A stretch of 64,000 nucleotides of DNA from an uncultured Prevotella sp. (GCA_900543585.1 UQRP01000009.1:1-64000), one strand, 5' to 3'. Numbered from the stretch's first letter, positions 24,020 to 32,670 are shown. Notes: a model not told the origin generated them from the sequence alone. Made by a program: numbers and translations.

Positions 24020-26560
24020 ATGCAGAAAAAGCTTATCATGGCCATGGCGCTCCTATGCTCCGCCTCCACAACGTGGGCGCAGGAAGACTCCATCAGCATC
24101 GGTGAGGCGGCTTTCACCTTCACCGAGGCACAGCTTGGCGAGGACGAGGACATGAGTCAGAACGTGACTGTTGTCCACTCCAATAACAACGTCTATGCCT
24201 CTGAGGTGGGTTATCTCTTCTCACCAGCACGTTTTCGTTATCGTGCCCTCAACCAGAAGTACAATGCCGTATACATCAACGGCGCACCGCAGAACGACAT
24301 GGAGACGGGGCAGTTTCGCTTCTCCACAATAGGTGGTCTGAACCGCTTCACACGCAGTGTGGACTATTCGCTGCCTTTCGAGAGCAACACCTTCTCCATG
24401 CCCGACGTGGCAGGAAGCAACAACTATGACTTCCGCGCCGGATCCATGCAGACCGGCCATTACGTCTCTCTTGGCGCTGCCAACCGCAACTATGTGGCCC
24501 GTGGGCTCTACACCTACGGCTCCGGCTTCAACAGCCGTGGCTGGGCCTTTGCTGCCGGTGTCACCTACCGCTGGGCCAACCGCGGATATGTGGAGGGCAC
24601 CTTCTACAACTCGCTGAGCTACTACCTCGGCGTACAGAAGAAGTGGCAGAATGGACACTCCTTATCGTTTACAACATGGGGCAACCCCACAGAGCGCGCC
24701 ACACAGGGTGCTTCTACAGATGAAGCCTACTGGCTCGCCAACAGCTATTACTACAACCCTTACTGGGGCTATCAGAATGGCAAGAAGCGCAGCTCAAGAG
24801 TTGTCAACGACTATGCACCATCAGGTATCCTTACCTGGGACTGGGGCATCAATGAGAAGCTGAAGCTCACCACATCTCTCTACGGCAAATACAGCATCTA
24901 CAAGTCGACAAAACTCAACTACAGTAATGCCGAGAACCCACAACCCGACTACTGGAAAAATCTGCCGTCGAGCTACTATGATGTCTGGGGCGATGACCCA
25001 CGCAACAACGAGTATACGCTCTCACAATGGCAGCGCTCTGTAGACTGGTGGCAGGCTTCCAAAGCCAACCGACAGATTGACTTTGACCGTCTCTATTCTG
25101 CCAACCGCATGCAGAACAGCGTCGGTGGCGATGCGCTCTACTATATCCAGGCTAAGCACAACAACGCCCTGATGATGAGCTTGGCTTCAACCCTCAACGC
25201 ACAGTTCAACGAGAAGCAGAACCTCTCTGGAGGCCTCATCCTCTCACAGAATCGTGGTCGCCACTATCAGACCATGGACGACATGCTCGGTGCCACAACC
25301 TACCATAATATCAACACCTACGCCTTAGGCACCTATGGCATCGACGACCCGCGCGTGCAGTACGATCTCAACAACCCCAACGGTGTTGTTGGCGAAGGCG
25401 ACAAGTTCGGTTATGACTACCAGATTGAAGTGCGCCGTGGCTCTTTGTGGGCCAACTACACAGAGGATTTCGGTAATGTACACTACTTCCTCGCCGGACG
25501 CCTCAACTACGACGACATCCGCCGCAAAGGATTCATGCGCAACGGTATGTTCGCTGATAACAGCTACGGCCACAGCGGACTCGCCAAATTCCTTACCGGT
25601 GGCATGAAGTTCGGTGCCAATATCGACCTCGGACACGGGCAAGTCTTCACCCTTGGCCTTGGCTATGAGCACCGCGCTCCTGACGCCAGCACCGTCTTCG
25701 TGGCTCCTGAGATGAACAACGATTTCGTCACCAACCTCGTCTCTGAGCGTATGTTCTCTTCCGAGATTGGTTACCAGTATCAGAATGCGTGGTTGCACTT
25801 CAATGTCAACGCATACTACAATAATGTGAACCACGCCACAGAGTGGCAGAACTTCTACTTCGACGACATCAACTCTTTCTCTTATGTCTCTATGACTGGC
25901 ATTGACAAGAGCTACTATGGCGTGGAAGCAGGTGCAAAAATCAAGTTGACTTCCTTCCTCGATTTCAAGGCCCTCGGCACGCTGAGCGATGCGAAGTACA
26001 ACAACAACGCCAACCTCATCTACCTCAGCTCTACAAAGGCTACTTACAATGACGCCACCAACGGTGCTGCCGACCGCGTCATGAACAAAGGCATGCATGA
26101 GAGCGGCACACCGCTCACAGCAACAAGCCTCGGACTGAGCTATCATCAGAACGGCTGGTATATAGACCTCAACGCCAACTGGTATGATCGTATCTACCTG
26201 AGCTACTCTCCCTGCACACGCTACGAGAGCACACTGTCGCCCGAAAATGGTAACGTTGACAACGATGGTCGTCTCATCGTCCCCGACCAGGCTCAGGGCA
26301 ACGGCGGTTGGATGCTTGACGGCTCTATCGGCAAGAGCATCCGCTTGGGCAAAGGCTCACTCAACTTCAACCTCATGGTGACCAACATCCTCAACAACCA
26401 ACATATCGTAACCGGTGGATACGAGCAGAGCCGCTCCGACTACTCCACACAGGCCGATGGCTCAAGGGGCAACCAGAGACTCTACAAGTTCTCCAAGCAG
26501 CCCAAGAAGTACTATGCTTTCGGCACCAACGGCATGTTCCAAGTATCATATAGATTCTAA
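24020..26560 (+). CDS. TonB-dependent receptor-type outer-membrane protein
   Basis: An 846-residue protein with a signal peptide (about 1-20). A plug-like N-terminal region (about 45-150, with YNAVYINGAPQNDMETGQ and FRFSTIGGLNRFT) precedes a long beta-barrel rich in Tyr, Trp and Asn, ending with the classic terminal strand (MFQVSYRF). It would import a ligand across the outer membrane using TonB energy. The following genes, 4 and 51 bases downstream, encode surface-type lipoproteins, and the divergent gene a secreted phosphodiesterase, so the ligand may be a nucleic-acid or phosphate product (inference). Confidence 0.88.
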   Translation: MQKKLIMAMALLCSASTTWAQEDSISIGEAAFTFTEAQLGEDEDMSQNVTVVHSNNNVYASEVGYLFSPARFRYRALNQKYNAVYINGAPQNDMETGQFRFSTIGGLNRFTRSVDYSLPFESNTFSMPDVAGSNNYDFRAGSMQTGHYVSLGAANRNYVARGLYTYGSGFNSRGWAFAAGVTYRWANRGYVEGTFYNSLSYYLGVQKKWQNGHSLSFTTWGNPTERATQGASTDEAYWLANSYYYNPYWGYQNGKKRSSRVVNDYAPSGILTWDWGINEKLKLTTSLYGKYSIYKSTKLNYSNAENPQPDYWKNLPSSYYDVWGDDPRNNEYTLSQWQRSVDWWQASKANRQIDFDRLYSANRMQNSVGGDALYYIQAKHNNALMMSLASTLNAQFNEKQNLSGGLILSQNRGRHYQTMDDMLGATTYHNINTYALGTYGIDDPRVQYDLNNPNGVVGEGDKFGYDYQIEVRRGSLWANYTEDFGNVHYFLAGRLNYDDIRRKGFMRNGMFADNSYGHSGLAKFLTGGMKFGANIDLGHGQVFTLGLGYEHRAPDASTVFVAPEMNNDFVTNLVSERMFSSEIGYQYQNAWLHFNVNAYYNNVNHATEWQNFYFDDINSFSYVSMTGIDKSYYGVEAGAKIKLTSFLDFKALGTLSDAKYNNNANLIYLSSTKATYNDATNGAADRVMNKGMHESGTPLTATSLGLSYHQNGWYIDLNANWYDRIYLSYSPCTRYESTLSPENGNVDNDGRLIVPDQAQGNGGWMLDGSIGKSIRLGKGSLNFNLMVTNILNNQHIVTGGYEQSRSDYSTQADGSRGNQRLYKFSKQPKKYYAFGTNGMFQVSYRF

Positions 26561-26564
26561 GGCA

Positions 26565-27422
26565 ATGAAAAAGATAACATTATTTCTCTCTGTCATGATG
26601 GCGATGCTCTTCACATCGTGCATGGACTCTGGCTACGATACACCCACGGAGGACAACAACGGCTCGCAGATTGAGCAGACCAACGTGATGACTATCCAAG
26701 CCGTAAAAGAAAAATATAAGAGCACCATCGATGCCAGCAGCTTCAAACTCATCGATGAGGATATACAGATTAAGGGTATCGTCACTGGCAACGACGCTGG
26801 CAGCAACCTCTACAACGAGATCTCGCTCCAAGACGAGAGCGGTGCCATCATCGTGGCTATCAGCCAGGGTGGTCTCGCTGGCGTCTTCCCCGTCGGCGCT
26901 ACCGTGCTCATCAACCTCAAAGGACTATATATCGGCGCCTACGGCAATCAGGCCGAGATTGGCGGCGTCTACACCAATGCCAAGACCGGTGCCACTGGCA
27001 TCGGCGGCATGGACAGATACCTTTGGCAGAACCATTGGCAGATCCTCGACAGAGGCAGCGAGGATAAGGCCACAGCACTCATAGAGCCTTTCGACTACAG
27101 CAAGGCAGGCGATGCAGACTATATCTGGCAGAACCAAGGCAAGCTGATGCGACTGAATGACGTCACCTTCAAGAACGGCGACGGCAAGACGGTCTTCGCA
27201 CCTAAAGATGGCAGTGCAACTCTGACCAACAACAGCGCCAACCGCGGCTTCGTGGGCATGAGCGACAACAAGATCGTCTTCCGCACAAGCACCTACGCTA
27301 AGTTCGCCAATGATCTTATCCCACAGGGCAAGACGTCTGTCATCGGCATCTTCACCGTCTTTAGAAGCACATGGCAGATCCTCGCCAGAACGCGCAACGA
27401 TGCTTACGGTATCTCAGAGTAA
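26565..27422 (+). CDS. DUF5689-type lipoprotein
   Basis: A 285-residue predicted lipoprotein (lipobox FTSC, cysteine 19). The body resembles DUF5689: FKLIDEDIQIKGIVTGNDAG, NLYNEISLQDESGAIIVAI and TVLINLKGLYIGAYGN form an OB-fold-like strand pattern. The start at 26565 is chosen for its signal peptide; it lies 4 bases after the receptor stop. Members of this family accompany TonB receptors in Bacteroidetes; ligand binding at the cell surface is inferred. Confidence 0.8.
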   Translation: MKKITLFLSVMMAMLFTSCMDSGYDTPTEDNNGSQIEQTNVMTIQAVKEKYKSTIDASSFKLIDEDIQIKGIVTGNDAGSNLYNEISLQDESGAIIVAISQGGLAGVFPVGATVLINLKGLYIGAYGNQAEIGGVYTNAKTGATGIGGMDRYLWQNHWQILDRGSEDKATALIEPFDYSKAGDADYIWQNQGKLMRLNDVTFKNGDGKTVFAPKDGSATLTNNSANRGFVGMSDNKIVFRTSTYAKFANDLIPQGKTSVIGIFTVFRSTWQILARTRNDAYGISE

Positions 27423-27473
27423 TGTCCTGACTTCCAAATAACATTTCAACATCAGAATAAAAAGAAAAAAAAT

Positions 27474-28937
27474 ATGAAAAGATTCTTCCATTTCATGACC
27501 GTCATTGCCTTAGCAGCACTGACCCTCACCGGTTGCGACGACGTACCCATGCCGTACAACCAGCCAAACATCAAGCCTAACGAGCCGTCCGGCACTTCCT
27601 CACTGCCCTATTCCGACAGCAATCTTAAGGACTGGACGGTATCAACCGTAACAGGTGCAGACTGGAGTCTGGGCAGCACTTATGCCAAAGCCACAGGATA
27701 TAATGGTGGTACCACGACAGCTACAGAGACATGGTTGGTATCGCCTACCATCAACACGACAACCTCTGATGGCGCTGTTATCAACTTCGACCATGTTATC
27801 CGCTATGTCAAGAGTGCTACTGACATCAACAACCACGAGATGTATATCAGCTCTGACTATACGGGCGACATAAAAACCGCCACATGGACCAAGCTTGACT
27901 ATAAGCCTGTTGAGAGCGCTACGCAGACCTGGGATTTCTATGCGGCCGATCCTATTCAAATTCCTGATGCATACTTGAATAAGGATGTTGTTATCGCTTT
28001 CAAGTTCACCTGCAACGACCAGAACTCTACAACATGGGAGATTAAGAACTTCAGCGTTAAAGAGGGTAAGGCCGAGACCGGTGGTGGTGACACACCGGCA
28101 CCGGGAGAGCCTAAAGGTGATGGTTCACAAGCCAATCCATACAATGCTGCTGCCGCCAACAAAGCCGCTGCTGCACTCTCTGCTGACGGCAAGTTAGAGA
28201 ATATCTATGTGAGCGGTATCGTCAGCAAGATAGGTGAAATAAGCACTCAATTTGGAAACGCTACTTATTATCTTTCTGAGGATGGTACTACATCAGGCGA
28301 ACAGTTTGAGGTCTTCCGCGGTCTCTATACTAATGGAGCGAAGTTTACCTCTGAGGACCAGCTTAAAGTTGGACAGAAAGTTACTGTCTTAGGTACGCTT
28401 GTCAACTTTAAGGGTAACACTCCGGAAATGGCACAAGGCAGCAAGATTGTCTCCATTGAAGGTAGCGGCACAACACCGGAGAATCCCGAGACACCAGGCA
28501 CAAGCGAAGGCATAACTATTGACGGAACCACTGTGACCTTAACGAATCCAAAGGCTGCAGCTGGCACAGAGTCTGTAACCTTAGACTTAAATAGTCTTGG
28601 TCTCAGCAGCAACAGCGAGGTTTCAGGTCCTTATTCATTCTCTGATGGTACCACGTTTACAGTGGCTCAAGGCAAAGGGATGAATGCTCCAATATATCAT
28701 TCTGGCACTAAAGGCTTCAGAATTTATGCTTGCAACACTATCACTTTCAATGCGATAAAGAAGATCGCAAAAATTGTATTCACATGCGATAGCTATAAGG
28801 GCACAGACTATGTAGGAAACGCAACACAAACCATCACCTTTGATGGTAATACCGCAACCTACAACAACTACAACGCAGAAGGAAAAGGTGGCACACAAAT
28901 ACGAATAAAGACCATCACCATCACTTACGCTAAATAG
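27474..28937 (+). CDS. Multidomain lipoprotein (choice-of-anchor J-like plus OB-like domain)
   Basis: A 487-residue lipoprotein (lipobox TLTGC, cysteine 21). Residues about 40-200 resemble a choice-of-anchor J beta-sandwich (LVSPTINTTT, VINFDHVIRYV). After a Gly/Pro linker, about 215-335 is an OB-like domain (NIYVSGIVSKIGEI ... YYLSEDG ... LKVGQKVTVLGTLVNF) of the kind found in nucleic-acid-binding proteins. A third beta-rich region ends the protein. It is the third gene of the TonB receptor operon and is probably surface exposed. Specific binding is not proven. Confidence 0.75.
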   Translation: MKRFFHFMTVIALAALTLTGCDDVPMPYNQPNIKPNEPSGTSSLPYSDSNLKDWTVSTVTGADWSLGSTYAKATGYNGGTTTATETWLVSPTINTTTSDGAVINFDHVIRYVKSATDINNHEMYISSDYTGDIKTATWTKLDYKPVESATQTWDFYAADPIQIPDAYLNKDVVIAFKFTCNDQNSTTWEIKNFSVKEGKAETGGGDTPAPGEPKGDGSQANPYNAAAANKAAAALSADGKLENIYVSGIVSKIGEISTQFGNATYYLSEDGTTSGEQFEVFRGLYTNGAKFTSEDQLKVGQKVTVLGTLVNFKGNTPEMAQGSKIVSIEGSGTTPENPETPGTSEGITIDGTTVTLTNPKAAAGTESVTLDLNSLGLSSNSEVSGPYSFSDGTTFTVAQGKGMNAPIYHSGTKGFRIYACNTITFNAIKKIAKIVFTCDSYKGTDYVGNATQTITFDGNTATYNNYNAEGKGGTQIRIKTITITYAK

Positions 28938-28980
28938 TTTGCGAGATTTTTCTTAGTCTCATCATCGGACTATATCATTT

Positions 28981-29018
28981 ATCCCCAGGGCGCCTCTACC
29001 ATACGGCACCCTGGGGAT
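28981..29018. terminator. Hairpin after the receptor-lipoprotein operon
   Basis: ATCCCCAGGG (28981-28990) pairs with CCCTGGGGAT (29009-29018), with further pairing inward (CGCC/GGCA). It lies between the lipoprotein gene and the convergent higA, and could stop both transcripts. Confidence 0.7.
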
Positions 29019-29086
29019 ATTGATTTCATCTCACTAAGACCTCGTCCCTTGGGACTGGGCTTGTAATAAGCCACACTCCAGCAAAA

Positions 29087-29395
29087 TCATAAAGCAGCCA
29101 CCTGCCCGATTCGCTTTATTCGGTCTATCAAGGTAGGATCTTTACGAGCCTGCTGCATGTTATACTTCGCTTGCAGCTTCACAAGCGCATCAGCAGGAAT
29201 GTCCAATGCAGCCTCGAATATTAGGGCTGTTGCAGGTGTAATCGCACGATGTCCCTTGAGAATTTCATTTAAGGCCGTAGGACTCATTCCTACCAACTCT
29301 GCAAATTTTCGCTGCGATATTCCACGAGCTTCTAATTCGTCGTTAACAACCTCACCCGGATGGGTAGCGTAAAATCCATGTCCTAAACTTGCCAT
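29087..29395 (-). CDS. higA: HigA-type antitoxin, XRE family
   Basis: A 102-residue protein. It begins with the HigA signature FYATHPGEVVNDELEARGIS; a helix-turn-helix (SQRKFAELVGMSPTALNEILKGHRAIT) occupies about 27-53. HigA antitoxins bind the toxin and repress the operon. It lies 15 bases downstream of the toxin gene, giving the higB-higA order typical of this class. Confidence 0.9.
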   Translation of the reverse strand: MASLGHGFYATHPGEVVNDELEARGISQRKFAELVGMSPTALNEILKGHRAITPATALIFEAALDIPADALVKLQAKYNMQQARKDPTLIDRIKRIGQVAAL

Positions 29396-29410
29396 AACAA
29401 TTATTCCTCC

Positions 29411-29731
29411 CTATCTTTGATAATGATTCGACAATTCCATAATGTTGCAGATAGTAACAGTCTTTTCTGCCCCAACTAATTCTGAGCGAAATTCTATACG
29501 GTACTGGTTATTCACCCGAACTGACTCTCTGTCTTTTTTATCACCAATAAGCCGTTCATAATGCAAAGACTTGAAGCGAAACAAATCCTCCACTGATTCA
29601 AGAGATTCCATAAGGTCTATTACCCTAATATATTTCTTCACTATCTGAGGCTGAAAACGATGCTGTTTATCATCTGTCTTACCTCTATAGTAAAGTTCAC
29701 TCAAATAGTCTTGCTCAAACTTTATTTCCAT
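29411..29731 (-). CDS. higB: HigB/RelE-family toxin
   Basis: A 106-residue basic protein starting MEIKFEQDYLSELYY. The RelE/ParE-type fold is indicated by KKYIRVIDLMESLESVEDL, FRFKSLHYERLIGD and the strand VRVNNQYRIEFRS. HigB toxins cleave mRNA on the ribosome. The start at 29731 is preferred to one 72 bases further upstream because the conserved N-terminus begins here and the promoter lies just before it. Confidence 0.88.
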   Translation of the reverse strand: MEIKFEQDYLSELYYRGKTDDKQHRFQPQIVKKYIRVIDLMESLESVEDLFRFKSLHYERLIGDKKDRESVRVNNQYRIEFRSELVGAEKTVTICNIMELSNHYQR

Positions 29732-29747
29732 TCCGCAACCTTTTATG

Positions 29748-29788
29748 CAAAGGTAATACTTTATCTCGACATTCGCAACAAATGCGAA
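29748..29788 (-). promoter_or_regulatory. higBA promoter and operator-like palindrome
   Basis: On the minus strand, TACCTTTG (29748-29755) is the -7 box and TTG (29776-29778) lies 20 bases upstream. TTCGCA (29772-29777) and TGCGAA (29783-29788) form an inverted repeat over the -33 element, a plausible HigA operator. Confidence 0.6.
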
Positions 29789-30050
29789 CTTTTTATTTTT
29801 CATATCCGTTAAGAAGACAGATTTAGAGTTTGCAAACAGCGTTTTTACCCCGCCATCAATAATTTATGCCAGGCTAAAGCCGCCGAGTTGATGTTGCTAT
29901 AAATTATTTATGGCAAGGTAAATTAAGCTATAAAGAGAAGTAGCACAAACCTTTCTTCCACTTACAAGACACCGAGAAGACAGATTGGCACATCCATATA
30001 GAAACAAAAGGCAAAGGAATGAGACATCAGCAAAGGATGGACCACGCTCA

Positions 30051-30077
30051 ATCACAAATCACAAATCACAAATCACA
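30051..30077 (+). repeat. Heptamer array ATCACAA, left arm
   Basis: Four direct heptamers (ATCACAA x3 and ATCACA). The whole 27 bases are the exact reverse complement of 30350-30376. No gene is supported in 29804-30592 (about 790 bases), which holds these repeats, a 17-base repeat and an AT tract. Confidence 0.88.
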
Positions 30078-30129
30078 TTAAGGTACTTCACATGTTCCCG
30101 CAATGGAATATGGGAGAAGAGAAATTCTA

Positions 30130-30180
30130 CCCATGGAAAGAATAAACCCATGGAAAGAATAAACCCATGGAAAGAATAAG
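30130..30180 (+). repeat. 17-base tandem repeat, three units
   Basis: CCATGGAAAGAATAAAC repeats three times, followed by a decayed AAGTGGAAAGGATAG. The period is not a multiple of three. Confidence 0.85.
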
Positions 30181-30209
30181 AAGTGGAAAGGATAGGGTCT
30201 CCTACTTAA

Positions 30210-30292
30210 GGTAGGAAATAATAATAATTATAATAATATTATTATATTAATTATATATATTAAGTATATATTATATATCTATATATAATAAT
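30210..30292. other. Extremely AT-rich tract
   Basis: About 80 bases of almost pure A/T with repeated TAATAAT, TATATATA and TTAAGTATATATTA words, between the two heptamer arms. It would melt easily. I see no DnaA boxes of the standard TTATCCACA form, so an origin is not claimed. Confidence 0.7.
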
Positions 30293-30349
30293 GTACGCGT
30301 AAATGAAAAATTCTGCGGAGGAGCTTTAGGAAACCATCTACTACCTTTT

Positions 30350-30376
30350 TGTGATTTGTGATTTGTGATTTGTGAT
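30350..30376 (-). repeat. Heptamer array, right arm (inverted)
   Basis: TGTGATT heptamers, an exact reverse complement of 30051-30077. A shorter relative (GTGATAATGTGATTTGTGA) follows near 30450-30469. Confidence 0.88.
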
Positions 30377-30512
30377 AACGAAAACCAGGAGCTATCCGGT
30401 GCACCTGGATATGTAGCATTGGGAATAAAAGGCATGTCAAGAAGAGAAACTGTGATAATGTGATTTGTGACGAAATAAAAAGCTCAGCGATAAGGAAATA
30501 GTCGGCAGAAAA

Positions 30513-30544
30513 TTTGGTAGGGTGGAGAAATCTTTGTAATTTTG
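30513..30544 (+). promoter_or_regulatory. Promoter of the L31 gene
   Basis: TTTG (30513-30516), 20-base spacer, TAATTTTG (30537-30544): a near-perfect Bacteroidetes promoter, 48 bases before the start codon. Confidence 0.75.
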
Positions 30545-30592
30545 CACCCGCTATTATTGGCAGAACATTATTAATTACATCATAAGAAAACA

Positions 30593-30844
30593 ATGAAAAA
30601 AGGTATTCATCCAGAAAACTATCGCCCCGTCGTGTTCAAGGACATGTCCAACGGCGATATGTTCCTTACAAAGTCTACATGCAAGACTACAGAGACAGTA
30701 GAGTTTGAAGGCGAGACTTACCCCGTGGTAAAGGTAGAAATCTCAAGCAGCTCTCACCCCTTCTATACTGGTAAGAGCAAGCTCGTCGACACAGCTGGTC
30801 GTGTTGACCGCTTCATGAACCGCTACGGTAAGCTGAAGAAGTAA
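30593..30844 (+). CDS. rpmE2: 50S ribosomal protein L31 type B
   Basis: An 83-residue ribosomal protein. [21 protein letters not shown] and [24 protein letters not shown] are diagnostic. It lacks the CxxC zinc pair of type A, so it is the zinc-independent form. It has a strong promoter and a hairpin downstream, consistent with a single-gene transcript. Confidence 0.96.
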   Translation: MKKGIHPENYRPVVFKDMSNGDMFLTKSTCKTTETVEFEGETYPVVKVEISSSSHPFYTGKSKLVDTAGRVDRFMNRYGKLKK

Positions 30845-30888
30845 GGAAGCCTTCACCTTGGCCACTAAGCCAAGGAGACAAGATATAC

Positions 30889-30935
30889 TAAGGGTACGAC
30901 AGAACGTAGTTGCATATACGGTCTTTCGTACCCTT
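30889..30935 (+). terminator. Terminator after the L31 gene
   Basis: AAGGGTACG and CGTACCCTT flank a loop of about 28 bases, followed by T-rich sequence, between the L31 stop and the nuclease gene. Confidence 0.6.
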
Positions 30936-30959
30936 TTTATCTCTTATAACCACTATACT

Positions 30960-31841
30960 ATGAAATTAAGAATCCTACCTTTTCTTTTCCTCGCCCTTAC
31001 AATGACCGCTTGCGGCAGCGACAGCAGCGACGGCACGGGCAGCAGTGAATCGGCAAATACCAACTCCAACTTTGCCAACGCCAACCCTGCAACACATCGC
31101 CTGGAGTTTCCAAAGCTCAAAGACGCTACCACCAATATCGTCATCGTACATAACTCCGGCGGCGAGGTCAACTACAGCGTGGAATACGATACCAACAAGA
31201 AGCTCTCACGCTGGAGCTGTTACGAGATTTATGCGTCCAACAGAGAAACACATACGCAACGCTACCGTTCTGACTCCAACCAATATCCCCAAGACCCGCA
31301 GTTAGATTCAAAATACCGCTGGAGCACAGACCCCTTCTGGCGCAGCGGCAACTCTCACGGGCACCTTTGTCCCTCTGACGACCGTCGAAATTCATACAAT
31401 GCTAACTATCAGACATTTTATCTGACCAACATGCTACCCCAAAATCAAGCCTTTAATGGTGGAACGTGGGAATACATGGAGGAGTGGGTGCGCAATCAGA
31501 TAACGACCGTGAGCAAGGATACGCTTTATGTCGTCAAAGGCGGCACTATAGACAACGCAAGCCAATATACGACGATGGACCGCACCGGTGGCAAGCTTAC
31601 CATCCCAAAATATTATTATATGGCAGTGCTCATGCGCAACAGCAGCGGATATAAAGCCATGGGATTTTGGATAGAGCATAAAGCTAACAGCACGAAGAAC
31701 CTGACGCCCTATGTCGTCAATATTGACAAGCTGGAGTCGCTCACAGGTATCGACTTCTTCTGCAACCTCCCCGATGACATAGAAAACCACGTGGAGAGTC
31801 TGCCCGTGGAGAATGTGAAAAAAGCGTGGGGATTCAAATAA
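30960..31841 (+). CDS. DNA/RNA non-specific endonuclease family lipoprotein
   Basis: A 293-residue predicted lipoprotein (lipobox MTACGSD, cysteine 18). The nuclease signature is GNSHGHLCPSDDR, where canonical enzymes have DRGH; the catalytic His is kept but the preceding DR is SH. The magnesium-ligand region TNMLPQNQAFNGGTWEYME is intact. These beta-beta-alpha metal nucleases degrade DNA and RNA without sequence preference. The ATG at 30960 starts the signal peptide. Anchoring in the envelope suggests a nutritional or defensive role outside the cytoplasm. Confidence 0.88.
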   Translation: MKLRILPFLFLALTMTACGSDSSDGTGSSESANTNSNFANANPATHRLEFPKLKDATTNIVIVHNSGGEVNYSVEYDTNKKLSRWSCYEIYASNRETHTQRYRSDSNQYPQDPQLDSKYRWSTDPFWRSGNSHGHLCPSDDRRNSYNANYQTFYLTNMLPQNQAFNGGTWEYMEEWVRNQITTVSKDTLYVVKGGTIDNASQYTTMDRTGGKLTIPKYYYMAVLMRNSSGYKAMGFWIEHKANSTKNLTPYVVNIDKLESLTGIDFFCNLPDDIENHVESLPVENVKKAWGFK

Positions 31842-31871
31842 ATCTGACTTTAGTACAGCATAATAACAACA

Positions 31872-31900
31872 TAGGGGCGGTCCTCAGCGGCCCGCCCCTA
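31872..31900. terminator. Bidirectional hairpin
   Basis: TAGGGGCGG (31872-31880) pairs with CCGCCCCTA (31892-31900), between the convergent nuclease and EF-hand-like lipoprotein genes. Confidence 0.75.
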
Positions 31901-31917
31901 CATTTTACACCTTGAAT

Positions 31918-32589
31918 TTATCTTCTTGTATTCAGTTGCATCGTGCCGCCGGTCAACGGGGTGATGCTGTTGCCAGAACCGATGACGCGGTTGCTGACGG
32001 AGGCAGCTCGTGTTGCCGACTTAGCCTCGTTGTTGGTCTGACGCTTGAGGTCGATGTAGATAAGGTCGTTGTTGTTGGTACCTATCATATAACCGCTGAA
32101 TATTCCATTAGCCTCATCCAAGTGGAAGCCATGCTGACTGGCGCTAAGGTCCATGACGAATGTAAGGCCATTGCCTGTGAGATAGCGGATGTAGATGTCT
32201 CCCGTATTCTCATCGATATACCAGTTGAACTTCAATGTTTGAGTATCCGAGACATTGCCATTGGCGTCCAGGGTGTAGTCAACCTCGGTACCGGTGCCTT
32301 TAATGGCATTGCTGTTGTTCTGCACAAATGTCATATTGGCATAGAACTGACTCCTCTGGCCATTGTCGCCATTGGTATATGTCATCGTACCATCCCATTC
32401 GCCATTGAGAATCTCAGCCTCATCGAGGACGGTGTTACCATTATTGTCCTGGTAACCGCCACCATTATAGTTGGCATTGTTATAGGCATCCATCCAAGGG
32501 TCATCCCACGGGTCATCATCACAGCTTGTGAAGAAAGCCGGAGAAGCAACCAGCATAGCCGTTGCTATGAGCGTAAAAATCTTTTTCAT
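31918..32589 (-). CDS. Lipoprotein with EF-hand-like loop
   Basis: A 223-residue predicted lipoprotein (lipobox FTSC, cysteine about 23). An Asp/Trp-rich segment (DDDPWDDPWMDAYNNANYN) is followed by DNNGNTVLDEAE, a calcium-binding EF-hand/dockerin-like loop. The rest looks like a small beta-barrel or lipocalin-like fold (LNGEWDGTMTY, LKFNWYIDENTGDIYIRY). The start at 32589 is preferred to one 36 bases upstream because it begins the signal peptide. The function is unknown. Confidence 0.75.
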   Translation of the reverse strand: MKKIFTLIATAMLVASPAFFTSCDDDPWDDPWMDAYNNANYNGGGYQDNNGNTVLDEAEILNGEWDGTMTYTNGDNGQRSQFYANMTFVQNNSNAIKGTGTEVDYTLDANGNVSDTQTLKFNWYIDENTGDIYIRYLTGNGLTFVMDLSASQHGFHLDEANGIFSGYMIGTNNNDLIYIDLKRQTNNEAKSATRAASVSNRVIGSGNSITPLTGGTMQLNTRR

Positions 32590-32670
32590 AGTTGTATTCT
32601 TTTTAATTCTGCTGCAAAAATACACACTATTTATTGAATAGCAAGGGTATTTTTCCTATTCGTCAGAGGA

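Noticed and set aside
24020..24060. Cobalamin or other riboswitch upstream of the TonB receptor
   Set aside because: The 136-base divergent gap has no B12-box or other conserved aptamer elements and is AT-rich.
30210..30292. Replication origin
   Set aside because: AT tract plus repeats are suggestive, but no standard DnaA boxes, dnaA or gidA-type neighbours are seen, so it is not called.
29985..30593. Short open frames in the repeat island (29985-30179 plus, 30279-30593 minus)
   Set aside because: They consist largely of repeat units and AT tract translations with no recognisable protein features.
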